Source: Gonapodya sp. JEL0774 (lineage: Eukaryota; Monoblepharomycota; Monoblepharidomycetes; Monoblepharidales; Gonapodyaceae). From it: 64,000 bases of DNA. Shown here piece by piece: positions 35,426-46,872 of the stretch. Made by a program: the position numbers and the translations under genes. The stretch is from assembly GCA_027604505.1 (NCBI GenBank), contig JADIIX010000032.1, positions 116,051-180,050 of the forward strand. Reading direction: 5' to 3'. Each line of letters opens with the position of its first letter. The first letter of the stretch is position 1. Below the pieces are notes generated by a model. The model ran no database searches. It was not told where the DNA came from and saw nothing but the letters and a program-made list of their open reading frames with translations.

Positions 35426-35703
35426 ACGGAATTGCCCAGTTCATCGGTGTTGTTTCCCTTCCCATGCCCCACCCTTCCACCACCAGTACACCCAAAGCGC
35501 TGAGAAGTCACAAAGTGGCGCCAATATTAGTTGAACTGTGCGGTGGCTGACGTGGTTAGTACATGCTTTGGCGGGAACTGGGAGTCGTCCATTAAACTCT
35601 CCCCAACTGTGAAGTCACACCAAAAAAAGTCACAAAAGTCACACGCACGCGTCCCTCCTTGCTTTCCAACCGTCAATCCAACCGTCAAGTCCAGTCGCTG
35701 CCC

Positions 35704-37227
35704 ATGGTACCCGCCTCCCTTCTTAACCTTCCCCTCGAACTGCTCAACTCCATCCTCGTTCGCACCGACCCCCGCACTGTCTTTAAGACACTCCGCCGAA
35801 CTTGCACGTCACTGGCGGATCTCACATGGCTTGGGGCGTGTGGACGAGTGCCCGTCGAGGTGGAGGTGGAGGTGAGGGATGAGCAGGAGTTTTATTGCAG
35901 GAAGAGTGAATTGGATCCAGGGGCGATCGTTGCGGGCGTTAAAATTTTTGGCCGGTGGAAAAGAAAACATAGCGGAACTGGTGGTGGATTGGGCGGGGCA
36001 TGGAGCTCGAAGGAGTTTGTGGTAGGAGCAAAGATGTCGGTGGTGGTAGGACGCGCATTTTTCGCGAACGAGACGGACGGGTCGAAACCGGTTGTGCAGG
36101 GAAATTCCCAAGTATCAGAACCCTGGATGGCCGCACTGGGTCGGGAAATGCGGCGAACGCTGTGCACAGACACTGGCAACTCAGTTCCTGAACGACGCCT
36201 CTCGTTCCACCCGATGGTGACCCGCGTGGTTACAGGCGCGCACTACTTTTCATCGTTGCCGAACCTTAAGTACTTCACCGTGGCCGCTGACCCACGAGAG
36301 CTCGTACTTTCTGTGGCGCGCCCTTCCCGATCGACTTCTCGCACCATCCCTACCCTGCCCTCCGTCACATCCCTCCGCATACTCCCTCATATTTCAACCG
36401 CGACCGAGTCATTCATCTATGTTGACCTTTTTCCCTACCTGGAGAACCTCCCCTCACTTACCTCTGTCGACCTTGTTCACACACATCTTAACAAGGACAT
36501 CGTCACGTGTCTCGCCGGCAACCCCAACCCCGCGTCCCCTTTACCAACTTGCCTCTCTTCCATCACATCCTTCACCGTTTCCCCGGTCATCCACCGCGAC
36601 CAAGTCATTCCATATCTGAACCTCGCAACATTTCTACCTCGATTGCGAACCATTGGATCCTTACCCGTTTCCCCATGGAGTAGGCAGATGCTCGAGGAAC
36701 TTGCGGCCACAGAGAGCTCAGAGTTGCGGGCTGTTCTGCGGGGAGTGAAGGAGATGACGTTTTTCATGACTCGGTGGCATTTCGAACAGTCAGTGATGCA
36801 GAACTCTGTGATGGGGATGAAACAGGGTTTAAAGGTGGTTCTTCCTGGGTTAGAACGGATGAGGATCGTGCTTTCCGCGTCTTCGCATGGTGGATGGGGA
36901 AGGGACGCGGGTGCGAGCAGCGACAGTTTACGGTTGGAGGGGGTAGTGGACGCTTTGGCACCTTTGGTGGTGCGGAGTGGGAGAGAGTTGGTGGTAGGAA
37001 GTGGTCACGGCACCGACCACGATACCGAGAACTCTGTGACAGAGATGGAGCCAGGCAGGAGTGAAGTGTGCGCGGACAGCAGCTGGACAGTCATTCTCGC
37101 AAGTTACGACGAGGATACGAACCCAGAGTTTCGAAGTGCACCCATCAAGTTGGTTCGCCTGGCGAAGATGTTGGAAGAAAGAGTGGTGGAGTCCGGTGGC
37201 ATGTGTGTGAACGAGGTGTTGGAGTAG
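35704..37227 (+). CDS. F-box-like protein of unknown target (intact copy)
   Basis: Single exon of 507 codons from ATG 35704; the frame is open further 5' but without an ATG. The N-terminus VPASLLNLPLELLNSILVRT followed by TVFKTLRRTCTSLADL is a weak F-box pattern (LP.E....IL...). The rest has no named domain but contains evenly spaced hydrophobic stretches such as LPSVTSLRILPHIS and LENLPSLTSVDLVHTHL, reminiscent of degenerate leucine-rich repeats, as in many fungal F-box proteins. If correct, the protein would recruit substrates to an SCF ubiquitin ligase. A decayed paralogue lies directly upstream at 33447-34572, so this is a local tandem duplication. The gene ends with TAG at 37225-37227. 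Confidence 0.65.
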   Translation: MVPASLLNLPLELLNSILVRTDPRTVFKTLRRTCTSLADLTWLGACGRVPVEVEVEVRDEQEFYCRKSELDPGAIVAGVKIFGRWKRKHSGTGGGLGGAWSSKEFVVGAKMSVVVGRAFFANETDGSKPVVQGNSQVSEPWMAALGREMRRTLCTDTGNSVPERRLSFHPMVTRVVTGAHYFSSLPNLKYFTVAADPRELVLSVARPSRSTSRTIPTLPSVTSLRILPHISTATESFIYVDLFPYLENLPSLTSVDLVHTHLNKDIVTCLAGNPNPASPLPTCLSSITSFTVSPVIHRDQVIPYLNLATFLPRLRTIGSLPVSPWSRQMLEELAATESSELRAVLRGVKEMTFFMTRWHFEQSVMQNSVMGMKQGLKVVLPGLERMRIVLSASSHGGWGRDAGASSDSLRLEGVVDALAPLVVRSGRELVVGSGHGTDHDTENSVTEMEPGRSEVCADSSWTVILASYDEDTNPEFRSAPIKLVRLAKMLEERVVESGGMCVNEVLE

Positions 37228-38105
37228 ATGTGGGGCGTCGATGGAGAGAGGGGTCAGGGTTTGAGAGTTGAGTGAGAGTAGGGAGCGACAAAGAAAACAG
37301 GATCCACGAAAGTTTGTTCCATTTTCTATGCGTGAGTGTTTTGTGTTTTGGAAGGGTTGAGACAGACGAATGGGTGGAAGGAAGAGGAGGAAGGGTCTGA
37401 ACACGATCGAACTCCAGTGTACACAACGAGATGACGACAGTGGCACAGAAAAGGGAAGCATGTTCGGCAGATCGGATGAAGTGGCGGTCAATCACAGGGA
37501 CAGTCGGCATTCGGCTGGTGTCACACACAAAGTCAGGCTAGTGCGATGTGAGAACAGACAGTCATTGTGACACGATGAGAAAGAGCTCGTTTCTTTCGTG
37601 GAACCCTGTGGCAGAGAACGAAATGGTGAAGTAAGTTATAGGTTCAATCCAATTGTTAGTTCATCGTTATTGTCCACTGCGAGAAGGTTTGATCTCCGAA
37701 TGGGAAGTTCTCCAGTGCAATGGCCTCGCAGTGAGAACGGAGGTGGAGGTACTTTTCCCAAAGCTGCAGATTCAATACTCCTCAGTCACCCTAAAACTGA
37801 CAAGCTTGCAGCCAAATAAATGTGCACAGCCAAGTAAGGAGGCTTTATCTGCGAAGCGCGCATTCGGGAAAACATACTCGAGGCCCGCACAAAAAAGAAG
37901 AATACGAGCGTTCGAGAAAACAAAAGAAGAAAGAAATGGGAAACCCCAATATTGATATTGTATTTTGGTGGCAACAGATATACCATATTTCTTGGGTGTG
38001 ATGACGGTGCTCGAGAGTGACGCATTCTCGTTTGGCTCCGATTCGGGTTCCACGTTCGATCCCTCGCACCCACACACGCAGAAGACAGGCAGCAACCGCG
38101 GAACG
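37228..38105. other. Intergenic region before ETF-alpha
   Basis: 3' end of the F-box-like gene and promoter of the ETF-alpha gene. No gene, tRNA or repeat recognised; the part at about 37860-37970 is A-rich. Confidence 0.5.
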
Positions 38106-40461
38106 ATGGCGTCATCACTACATTCTCTGCGTTCAATCACCCGAGTGGCCGCACGCACAGTCAGTGTCTCCCACTGCTTCTTCTCCTGCGTCGTGATATC
38201 TCAACCTCTGTTCGCCCAACACATTCCCTTCAAATGCATCTTCGCTTTTCTTCTCATTACTTCGCTCACTCTGACATCATTGCTATTTTCTGATTCTCCT
38301 TCCCATTTGGCCCACGTGTCCCCGTGTCCCCGTGTCCTGGTGGTGTCATCCCCCCCCTCCCTCGGACCCCAACACCCACCACCTCCACCACATAGAGCGT
38401 CTCCCCTGTCTTCTCCATCCGCTGCTACGCTTCCACATCCTCCGCCTCAACCCTTGTCATCGTCGAACACAAAAACGGGAAACTGCTTCCTTCCTCTCTC
38501 AACACCATCGCTGCTGCCAAAGCCATCAACCCCTCCAGCGTCTCTTGCCTCGTCGCAGGTGAAAACCCAGACGCGATTGCGCAGCAGGTCGCACAGGTCA
38601 ATGGTGTCGACCGTGTGCTCGTTGCAAAGAGCAAGGACTATGAACACGGTCTGCCAGAAAATTTGGCTCCTCTTATTGTCCAGACCACAAAAGACGGAGG
38701 TTTCACGCACGTCCTCGCGCCACACTCTCCGTTTGGGAAAAACGTCGCACCCCGAGCTGCGGCTCTGTTGGATGTCGCCCAGGTCTCGGATATCACCAAG
38801 GTAGTCTCAGAGGATACCTTTGTCAGGCCCATTTATGCAGGTGAGAGTTACAACGAACCCATAGGCGAGCGTCTCCGAGCAAGCAACGGATTCTAGCGAG
38901 GGTCAGGGGGCATTCAAAAAGAGGGAGCCACCAAGCATGGAAGCAAAGTGCAACTCATTCAAACCGGAAACCCTTTCTGTATGTCGTCTTGTATTCTGGC
39001 CCTTCACCAAACTCATATCCGCTCGTCCACCACCCACCACACCACTATCCCCGTCCGATGGACTATCACACTCTCAGGCAACGCCCTCGCCACTGTACGA
39101 TCTCACGACCCTATCAAGGTGATTACGGTCCGAGGCACAGCGTTCCCGCCCGCAGCAACGGGTGAGGGCAAGGGGAAGGTTGAGGAGGTCAAATTCACTG
39201 GGATTGAAGGTGGGTTGTTGCGACGAGGGCGGCACAGGTATGGAGGGTAGATGGTTGCAAATGGACTCTGTAAGGACAGTGCCGGGGTCAGGATATCGAT
39301 GACGCGACAAAATCGTGGAGGTTCGAGATGTGTCGCGGTGCGAGAGTGCATGCACGATGGGAATCTCGATTGGGACCCCCTTCAAACCCATGACAGGCCC
39401 CTAGTGCTCACTCTCTCCACCTCTCCACACTCACTCCCCATCATCCCTCGTTCCGTCCCACCCAGGTCCCACTGAATGGGTCTCGGACGAAATCGTGGCC
39501 TCGGACAGACCCGAGCTCGGTGCGGCCAAGATCGTCGTCGGAGGTGGGCGAGGCATGAAGAGCAAGGAGAACTTTGACATTCTGTACGCTTTGGCGGATA
39601 AGGTGGGCGGCGCAGGTGAGTAGTGGTAGAGTGAGAAAAGGTTTCACGTTGGACGGAACAGTGGAACAGTAAAGCACTGCAGGGCAAGGAGGGACTGCGA
39701 TAGTCGGAACAGTTGCTCATATGTGGACCCTGAAGTGCGATGACTCTTGGTGATTCAAGGACTAGAAGGGGAGAGAAGGGCATGAGCATGGGCTTAGAGA
39801 CTGGGCAAAGTTCGGGGAACGGAAGGGAGTGATGCGGATGTGGGAATGGATAAGCGGAGCAAACCACAAGCGCAGAAGTCGTATATGTGCGGGATGTGGA
39901 GGTGGTGAATAGCAACAGAGGGAGAAAGCTCCACTACGTGTCATATTTAGCCAGCACACGGACTCGCTGTGCTTAAAACCTGCTCCTTGTCACTTTTACC
40001 CAACCCAACTCTCCAAGTTGGTGCCTCCCGTGCCGCCGTTGACGCCGGCTTTGCCGCCAACGACCTCCAAATCGGGCAAACCGGCAAAATCGTGGCTCCA
40101 GACCTGTACATTGCCGTCGGCATTTCGGGCGCGATTCAGCATTTGGCGGGCATGAAAGACTCCAAGACCATCGTCGCGATAAACAAGGATGCAGAGGCGC
40201 CCATTTTCCAGGTGGCGGATTACGGGGTGGTGGGAGATTTGTTCGAGGTGGTGCCAGGTGGGTTTTTTCGGTGGGAACCGGTTCGACTGTCCGACCGACT
40301 TTGTAATTTCCAAATTTTGGCTCTCTAACTGTCTCTTTCTCCTCCTCCTCTCCGTCACACCTTCCTCGTCTGTGTATATTGCACTACACCCCGCCCCGCC
40401 ATTGCACCTGGTCCACACCGGAAACGAACCCCCCATCACAGAGCTCACCAAGAAGATTTGA
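38106..40461 (+). CDS. etfA: Electron transfer flavoprotein alpha subunit, mitochondrial
   Basis: FAD-binding subunit of the matrix ETF heterodimer, carrying electrons from acyl-CoA dehydrogenases to ETF:ubiquinone oxidoreductase. The ATG at 38106 starts a basic, Ser/Arg-rich presequence ([18 protein letters not shown]). An intron of about 240 bp then leads to [20 protein letters not shown] and [20 protein letters not shown]. Further on are [40 protein letters not shown] and [20 protein letters not shown] (donor near 38840). The next exon starts [20 protein letters not shown] (about 39076). The next has [20 protein letters not shown] and [20 protein letters not shown] (about 39466-39615). The last exons have [40 protein letters not shown] and [20 protein letters not shown], ending ELTKKI at 40461. 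The FAD-binding residues of the C-terminal domain are conserved. Confidence 0.94.
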
Positions 40462-41147
40462 AAAATGGATGTCCTCTGGGCTCCTGACCGCGTTGCGTTC
40501 TCTGGAGTGCCCAAGTACCTGCACCCGCCTCAATGTCCGTTTCCGAGTTTTCGAAGGTCTGACTTCTTGCGATACTCGTGATGACATCTGTTCGAAGTGT
40601 GGTGTGAAATGCCAGGTTACTTGCAGGATAACCACATAGATTAGATGGTTGGACCTTGTGAATACACAACGCGATCACGGGACCCCTTTTCTTTTTCGAA
40701 ATTGTCGTGATATTGTGGTTCGTGAAAGAAACGCCATGTTCTCAGCAATGTCCTCTTGCTGCTTTGTGTGATCCGGGTAGAACTGGTGAGTTCTGACTTC
40801 TAGGACGCACTTGCGAACGGCGAGCGAATAACTTCTGACATGTCCATGAGTGATTTGGCGCAATCGAGTTCCCGTTTAAGAACGCCCAGCCACAGATGCA
40901 TGCATTTTCAAAGTAGTTGCTACATCGTCCTCCACTACGGCCGTGTTCATCCGTTGCAAACATTTGTGGGATAGACATCATACACGTTAGATAGCGTGCA
41001 AATATTTGACATTCAGTAGAATACACAGAATGTATACGAGTGGTGGGTATTCGAGACATACGTGCAAAAGGGAATATTCTCAATTCTGCTGGCGGTGCAT
41101 CATCACTCTCACAAATCAACAAATCCCTCCGCTCAACGAAAGCATGA
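40462..41147. other. Convergent 3' region
   Basis: Lies between the 3' ends of ETF-alpha (plus) and the SUMO ligase (minus). Nothing recognisable; the open frames here are short and unbiased. Confidence 0.5.
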
Positions 41148-44100
41148 TCAGATGTTCCATTCCGAGCCATATGATGATTCGTTTGAGTCAAGGCCCTCAC
41201 CACCATTGGCGTGGTCGATGAAAAGCCAATTGTTGTCCAGGTCGTGGTCCAATTGCAAGCCCGCAGCAAGCTGACGTGGAGGCACCACTTTTGATCCGGC
41301 GTGTGAGGGATTACGGAGATTAGGGAGCCCGTACAACGAGCTTGCAGAATCATTGCCAGTTAACTCTGTGTTCGGGCCTGTTCCTCCCCTAGTATCACCT
41401 GGGAGTGGGGGTGCGTTGGCCAGCATTGCCACCAAGTTCATCTGAGTCGAGTTCGGAGCTTGTGAGCGCGAAGAATTCGATGATCCGGTACCGTTGGTCC
41501 AAATACTGGAAGCCGAGGTGAGTCCGAGACCTGGGATAGTGCCGTCCTGCTGATCGTAATGGTCGCCCATAGTTGGTTGGAAGCCGGACTGGTTTCCTCG
41601 AAAATCGGTGAAGTCGGAAGCATTCGCGGCCATTAAAACAGACAGAATATCTTCTTCACTAAAATCTGGTACTGCGTTGACACTTGTTGGCTGTCGTGGA
41701 AGCGCCGTAGAACGGTTCAAAATGGTTCCACCGTGCGAAACAGGTGAGGAAAGAAGGGCAGGGCCAGAGATAATTGAGCTTAGCGGCCACTGCGCGGGCG
41801 TCGAAGAGACGCCCGGACTAGTTGTTGTTTCTTGAAATTGCTGCAAGAAGCTCATCAGGGCATCGCTCCCAAAATCGTCAACAAAGGCTGGTTGATTGGA
41901 ATTTGATGACGGAAATGCGGTGGTCAACAGCGAATCAAGTGTGGGCAGAGGTAGTGGTACCGTAGCCGTTCTTGGCGAGGGAAAGGATGCAACATTCGCA
42001 TTCGGAACGTAAATCGTCGCCAGAGGAGAAGTGGTAGTGGGGTACCCCAGATGTGGCACATTGGGTCGAGACAGAGAGGAGTTCGCCGGAACTCTATTAG
42101 CGGTAGATATTACCGAGCGTCCCAGAGTTCCAGTTTGCGGCGCTATTGACTCCATCGGGTGTTGTGTAGTTGTTTGTCCAGGCGTGGGGGTGTTTACTCC
42201 AAGGGGATAATCTCTCGCAATCAGTGCATCAACCAGCACTGCCAATCCGGCAGGGTCTCCTTGAGAGAAGGGCGATGCCCGCGATGCTTCTGTTGATGCA
42301 CTCGAGGATTCATGAGACCCTGATGGCGCGGGAGTGGGTAACCCGATGGAGAAAACTGCGTCACCAATTTGTCCATTCGAGTTAGGTCGGCTGGTCGCGA
42401 GCGGGGGAACTGCCGGTGGGTTGCTGGGCCGTGACTCAGGCCGGTTTCGTTCTTCGTCGCTATCGCTATCAAGCGTAAGATCTATCACGTTGGCATCACG
42501 GCGGGGTCGAGGAACTGGACAGCGCAAGGAATTAAATCAGTGTTCGCAGAGACGTACATGCGGACGTACAGAGAATGAAACTGAAGTCTGAACTCACTCT
42601 CCCGACCTCTCGACTGGCTCGCTGGTTCCGCTGCCCCTTCACGACCATGCCCAGCAGGATGTACGTCATCCTCATCGCTATCTAGGTTGACAACTTCCAC
42701 CCCATCAAACCTTCGAGACCCACCCAACCCGACGTCATCATCATCACTAATGAGGTCCATCATCTCCTGTTCGGGTACTTTCCATTCAAGTGTACTCGGA
42801 TCCACCTCTACCTGCTCAACCTGATCTCCGCTCACCCTCCCGTTTACCCCTTCCAGTACCTCAGCAAACCACCCGTCGATTATAAGCGTTCGGGGATCGA
42901 AGGGCCGATGGCATATTGGACAAGTCCAGTTTGGGGACCGTTCATTCATAGTAAGGAACGTCTCGCCGTCAAAACACTGAAGGTGCCGACAAGTCGAAGC
43001 CCTCATAGGCACAGTGATGCGAGTTTTTGAAACTGGATCTTTGAGAGTAAGAAGTTCAACTCCTTCTTCCAGTTCATCAGAGGAGCTTGTCTTCTTTAAT
43101 CCTAAGATTGAACCAGTTGCACAAAGATGGCATTCCAAGATCACAAAACAGAAACTTGCACGAGGAAAAGATACGGCCAGTGAAAACTCACGTTCCCTCT
43201 TCACGTCCTCCGAACGTTTCGTGGACCCATTTTTGATCCTCTGAACTGCCTGTTGCACAGTCAACTTCTTGGCGACACACACGCATGCAACATACGACTT
43301 CGCCGAGTTCTGATAGCGAAACTCGATGGTGTTTCCAGCACCCGGCCGTCGATGGCAAAAGTCCGTGATGTCCGCAGGATAAGCGGTGTAGGGTTTGTTT
43401 TTGAGCCCCGCGAACCGCTTCAAAAAAAGCCACACTGAATCGCCGAGGACAGACTGTGATGGGGGACTTCACGTACCGGTTGAATTCCAGAGCTGTTCAC
43501 ATTCAAGTTCGGGTACGGGGGGTATTCAGTGGCTACGCCCTCCCCAAGAGCCTGTCCTGAGGCGGCTGTAGTCTCCGCGGTCATGCAAAAGAGCAGCCGA
43601 TACGACTCAGAGGTTTGCGGCAATGTTGGATTGGGTGGTTGATGTCGGCTTAAAGTGGTCGAGTGAATGGAAGTGAGGGAGAACAGAATTCCGTGAGAGC
43701 ACTAACTTACATCATCATCTTTCTAGATGTTTCGGCATCCAATGACCATGACAGTTTCACCATAAACGAAGAAGAGTGTGCAATGGGAGACACTGGTTGA
43801 ACATCGTCATAGTACGGCGACCAGGAAGGCTTCAAAGTCGTTATCGTGGGTCGGTTAGCAGAAGATGCAAGAGCTGCATTTATGGATGATACATCCAGAG
43901 TGGAAGGAGAAGACGCTTTGGAATAATCGTATCCTGGTTTCATTGTGCTTCTGGAACCGTTGGGAGGTAAGGTTCCAGATCCCGGTCCCCGCACATGCAA
44001 AGTAATACGTGGAGGTGTTTGTTCCGTATGATTTGGAGCAGGGATAGACGGTTGGGGATTGGGATAGGGGGAAGACCTACTTGATTTCGAGGAGAGTGGA

Positions 44101-44781
44101 TGGGCAATTAAGAATGTTAGGGGAAAGCAGATACGTATCTCCACTTAAAACGTCATGCAATATAACAGATCAACGTTTGTGCAGAGTTCCGAAATCGGTC
44201 ATAGGCAGGTAGATCTCAAGAATGCGGAATAAACCTCGATTGCGGCGCACCAAGGCTTTGAGACCCCACGAAAGGCGTTTGCTGATGTGCATTTCTGAGC
44301 TCACGTCTTGCTCTATTCCGCATTCCTCATATCCGAGCCACCACATCCCCCGGGCGTCCTCGGCCAAACCACGAGTCCGGTTTGCTGTAGAGCCCGTATC
44401 GACCGACACAAACCTTCGTCCAAAGTCCGCGGCCACATCATCAATATATTGCAGCCCTCGCCTGAACTGAACTTGCGTCTCCGGCCGTGCCAGCTCGAAG
44501 AGCTTGTTCTTGATCCGGCTTGTCAGGTCAGGTTTGTTTCCCGTCCGCTTTCCACCAAGACGCCTCACAACCTCCTGCAATTGATTCTTTTGAAGGCGGG
44601 GTAGCTTTTGGGCGAAACAGCGCTACAAGGTGAGAAACAGGAGGCCACGGAGTCAATGGGAGATTCGAAGTAACAAGTAGTGGGTAAGACAGCGAGGACC
44701 GAAGTTCCAAGATCCAAAGAACGAAACAATAGTGCGACTTACATCAAGTTCCTCGCGCATCTGCGCTTGAAGGTCCGTCAT
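41148..44781 (-). CDS. siz1: Siz/PIAS-type SUMO E3 ligase (SAP, PINIT, SP-RING, SIM)
   Basis: Nuclear SUMO ligase that positions Ubc9~SUMO on substrates. The first in-frame ATG is 44781 (MTDLQAQMREELD, donor at 44742). Domains in order: SAP, LQEVVRRLGGKRTGNKPDLT then SRIKNKLFELA (44580-44480); PINIT, VEIRICFPLTF-like start, SFMVKLSWSLDAETSRKM (about 43760), YRLLFCMTAETTAASGQ and FAGLKNKPYTAYPADITDF (43620-43350); SP-RING, LLTLKDPVSKTRITVPMRA, CRHLQCFDGETFLTMNE and WTCPICHRPFDPRTLIIDGW (about 43040-42870). Acidic SUMO-interacting candidates follow: VEVVNLDSDEDD and, at the start of the last exon, VIDLTLDSDSDEE. A long Ser/Thr/Pro-rich tail ends at 41148. All SP-RING metal ligands (C, H, C, C) are present. 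The tail after the SIM, about 440 residues, shows no known domain. Confidence 0.9.
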
Positions 44782-45903
44782 GTCGGAGTCGGGAGCTCGT
44801 CCACCAACGGGCACCGCCGTCTCTGGCACACTCACTGACCACGGGCTAGCAGTTTACCGACGTTTAAGAGGAGTGAGCAAGATTCGCCAGGTGAGTGGCC
44901 GTTCGCCCTCGACTTCTGTCGGAGAACGGGTGCTAGGAAGAAGAAAGTGTTTACCAAAGCGAGAAAACGTCCCGGGGGGCCTCTCCCGACTACAGTCGGC
45001 GCCGTTGGTGTGTTCGTGAATCACCAAAACTCGCAGTCTTCATAATTTCTCTTGGCTTTTCAACAGGAGAGTCTGTGTCACTGTTTACAAGCATGTATCA
45101 TGAAGCACTCTGTTGTGTTTTTCTTCCGACACCGGGCTGCAGCTTACACTTTTAACTAGCGATTTAGTATCGACTGGAAACTTATGGAATTTAGTAATAT
45201 ATCTTTCATTTGGACGGGCACGAGCCATGGGAGGGAAGCAAAGTTAAGACTTGTAATGGGAGTCAGCGACAACAACACGATTCCACAACTTTCATGCACG
45301 ACACCGAACTAGATATAGCTCGTCCTCTAGGCCCCGCTTCCATGGAGAGGCGTCCCTAGGACGGCCCATCCGCAGATGGGCAAGGTCTTTGGAGACTGGA
45401 AACAGCTAGGGCTGATAAAGAGGAGCTCGAATCTCAGCAACCATTGATTCTTGCCCGCTGAGTACATCGCAAACTCGCTTGGAGCTTCCCAAAACTCTGC
45501 CCCGGCAGAAGGAGGGAGCGATGCCTTGGCAGGAGATTGCCGAATCTTGGGGAATGGGTATGATGGCGTCCCGAGTCATGCAACATCGCAAGTCCCAGAC
45601 CCCAACGAAATCGCGTGACTGCAAGCCGCAATCGACGTGAAACTGTAGCGAAGTGGATGATTGACTCAAACTAACATGGCTTTGAGATGGCAAAATCGGA
45701 TCGGTTGACCAAAGTCAGCCAAACTTCATTTCTGATGGAGGGGATCCAGTCAATAACCAACCCCATCATACAATAATGGATGTGCGAGTTTTGTTTCTAT
45801 GTGCAGGATTGTGGGCATCAAATGCACTGGAAAGATTCCCTACGTGATCGTGTCTCATTTGTGTCACTTGTCTTGAAGCGGAACACGTCTATCACGGGAC
45901 CTT
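44782..45903. other. Divergent intergenic region
   Basis: Between the SUMO ligase start (minus) and the nucleotidyltransferase-like gene (plus). It probably includes the promoters of both. A minus frame at 45406-45693 is open without recognisable motifs. A small upstream exon of the plus gene could begin at ATG 45778 (VRVLFLCAG), see the neighbouring entry. Confidence 0.4.
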
Positions 45904-46773
45904 ATGGCTCTACCAGAAGGTTACGAGCTTCGTGTTCTCTCAAATCTTCCCAAAGCTCTACTCCCCCTGGCCGGAGAGTCACTTCTTAGCAGATGGCTCA
46001 AAACGTTCGATAACAACTCGTTGGCAGATCTGGACACGAGCAAAATTCTCAGAGATCACATCTACCTGATCACAAACTCGGTTTTCAAACATAGTATCGC
46101 CGAGTGGTGTGAAGCAAATGGCATTCCCTTGTCAAATCTCCTCGATAACAACACACAAAGCAATGATACCAGGAACGGAGCCTGTGCTGATCTTGCCCTC
46201 GCAATTTCACATTTCTTTCCAATCGGCTGTCGGACATTCCCGGGCCTACTTGTCATTGCCGGTGATACTCTCCTTACTGATGAAGAGGAAGTTAGGTCGT
46301 TTTTGCGATGTGTTTGTCATAACACCACCCATACAAGCGAGTCTCGCTTGTGGTGTGCCTACTATCCGGTTGAGGAGGACCAAATGACGAAGTACGGCAT
46401 CCTTGAGGTCACCCCGGTACAAAAGTCTTTACTCTCGGCCGCTCTACCGCCACATGGATGTGTGAACAAGTTTTTGGAAAAACCTTCACCAACTGCAACA
46501 GCTTCTCGAAGTGCTTGTCCCTGCTTCTATTGGATTCCAACGTCCCTGCTTGATCTTCCTCAACAGTATGTGGCTGAGCACTCGTTTCCAGATGAAATGT
46601 GTGACCTTGCCCGCGTAGATGCTCCGGGGAAGTTGCTAGAATGGGCAGTCGACAAAAAAATATGTGAGGTGTGGGCAGTTGCGTGCGATGGACGAATAGA
46701 TGTGGGCGGACTTTCGAGCTATCGTGAAGCAGACGAATTCTTTAGACAGAAAGAATTAGCGTTGCAAGAATGA
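45904..46773 (+). CDS. Nucleotidyltransferase-fold protein (sugar-phosphate nucleotidyltransferase family), atypical NTP loop
   Basis: Single exon of 289 codons from ATG 45904. LPKALLPLAGESLLSRWL is the conserved sugar-nucleotidyltransferase block with the catalytic Lys of (L)PKALLP. LLVIAGDTLLTDEEEVRSFL is the Asp-containing metal-binding strand (GD). KYGILEVTPVQKSLLSAA and VNKFLEKPSPTATASRSACP correspond to the later G(I/V)(L/V)E and (F)xEKP motifs, followed by CFYWIPTSLLDLPQ and AVACDGRIDVGGLSSYREAD. The glycine-rich NTP loop LAAG(x)GTRL, which should precede LPKALLP by 5-10 residues, reads ALPEGYELRVLSN here, so Gly-Thr-Arg is missing. Either an upstream exon supplies it or the enzyme is altered. 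The substrate is unknown. Confidence 0.75.
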   Translation: MALPEGYELRVLSNLPKALLPLAGESLLSRWLKTFDNNSLADLDTSKILRDHIYLITNSVFKHSIAEWCEANGIPLSNLLDNNTQSNDTRNGACADLALAISHFFPIGCRTFPGLLVIAGDTLLTDEEEVRSFLRCVCHNTTHTSESRLWCAYYPVEEDQMTKYGILEVTPVQKSLLSAALPPHGCVNKFLEKPSPTATASRSACPCFYWIPTSLLDLPQQYVAEHSFPDEMCDLARVDAPGKLLEWAVDKKICEVWAVACDGRIDVGGLSSYREADEFFRQKELALQE

Positions 46774-46872
46774 TAACTGCGCAATTAAGAGTAAATTGTT
46801 GAATGTCGTCGTTCATCAGGTTGAGATGGGGGTGTGCATAAACTAATCATCGATCTCCATAATGTTCCCAAA

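Noticed and set aside
45300-45420. Possible structured RNA (several short inverted repeats)
   Set aside because: No tRNA or 5S promoter boxes and no complete fold could be drawn.
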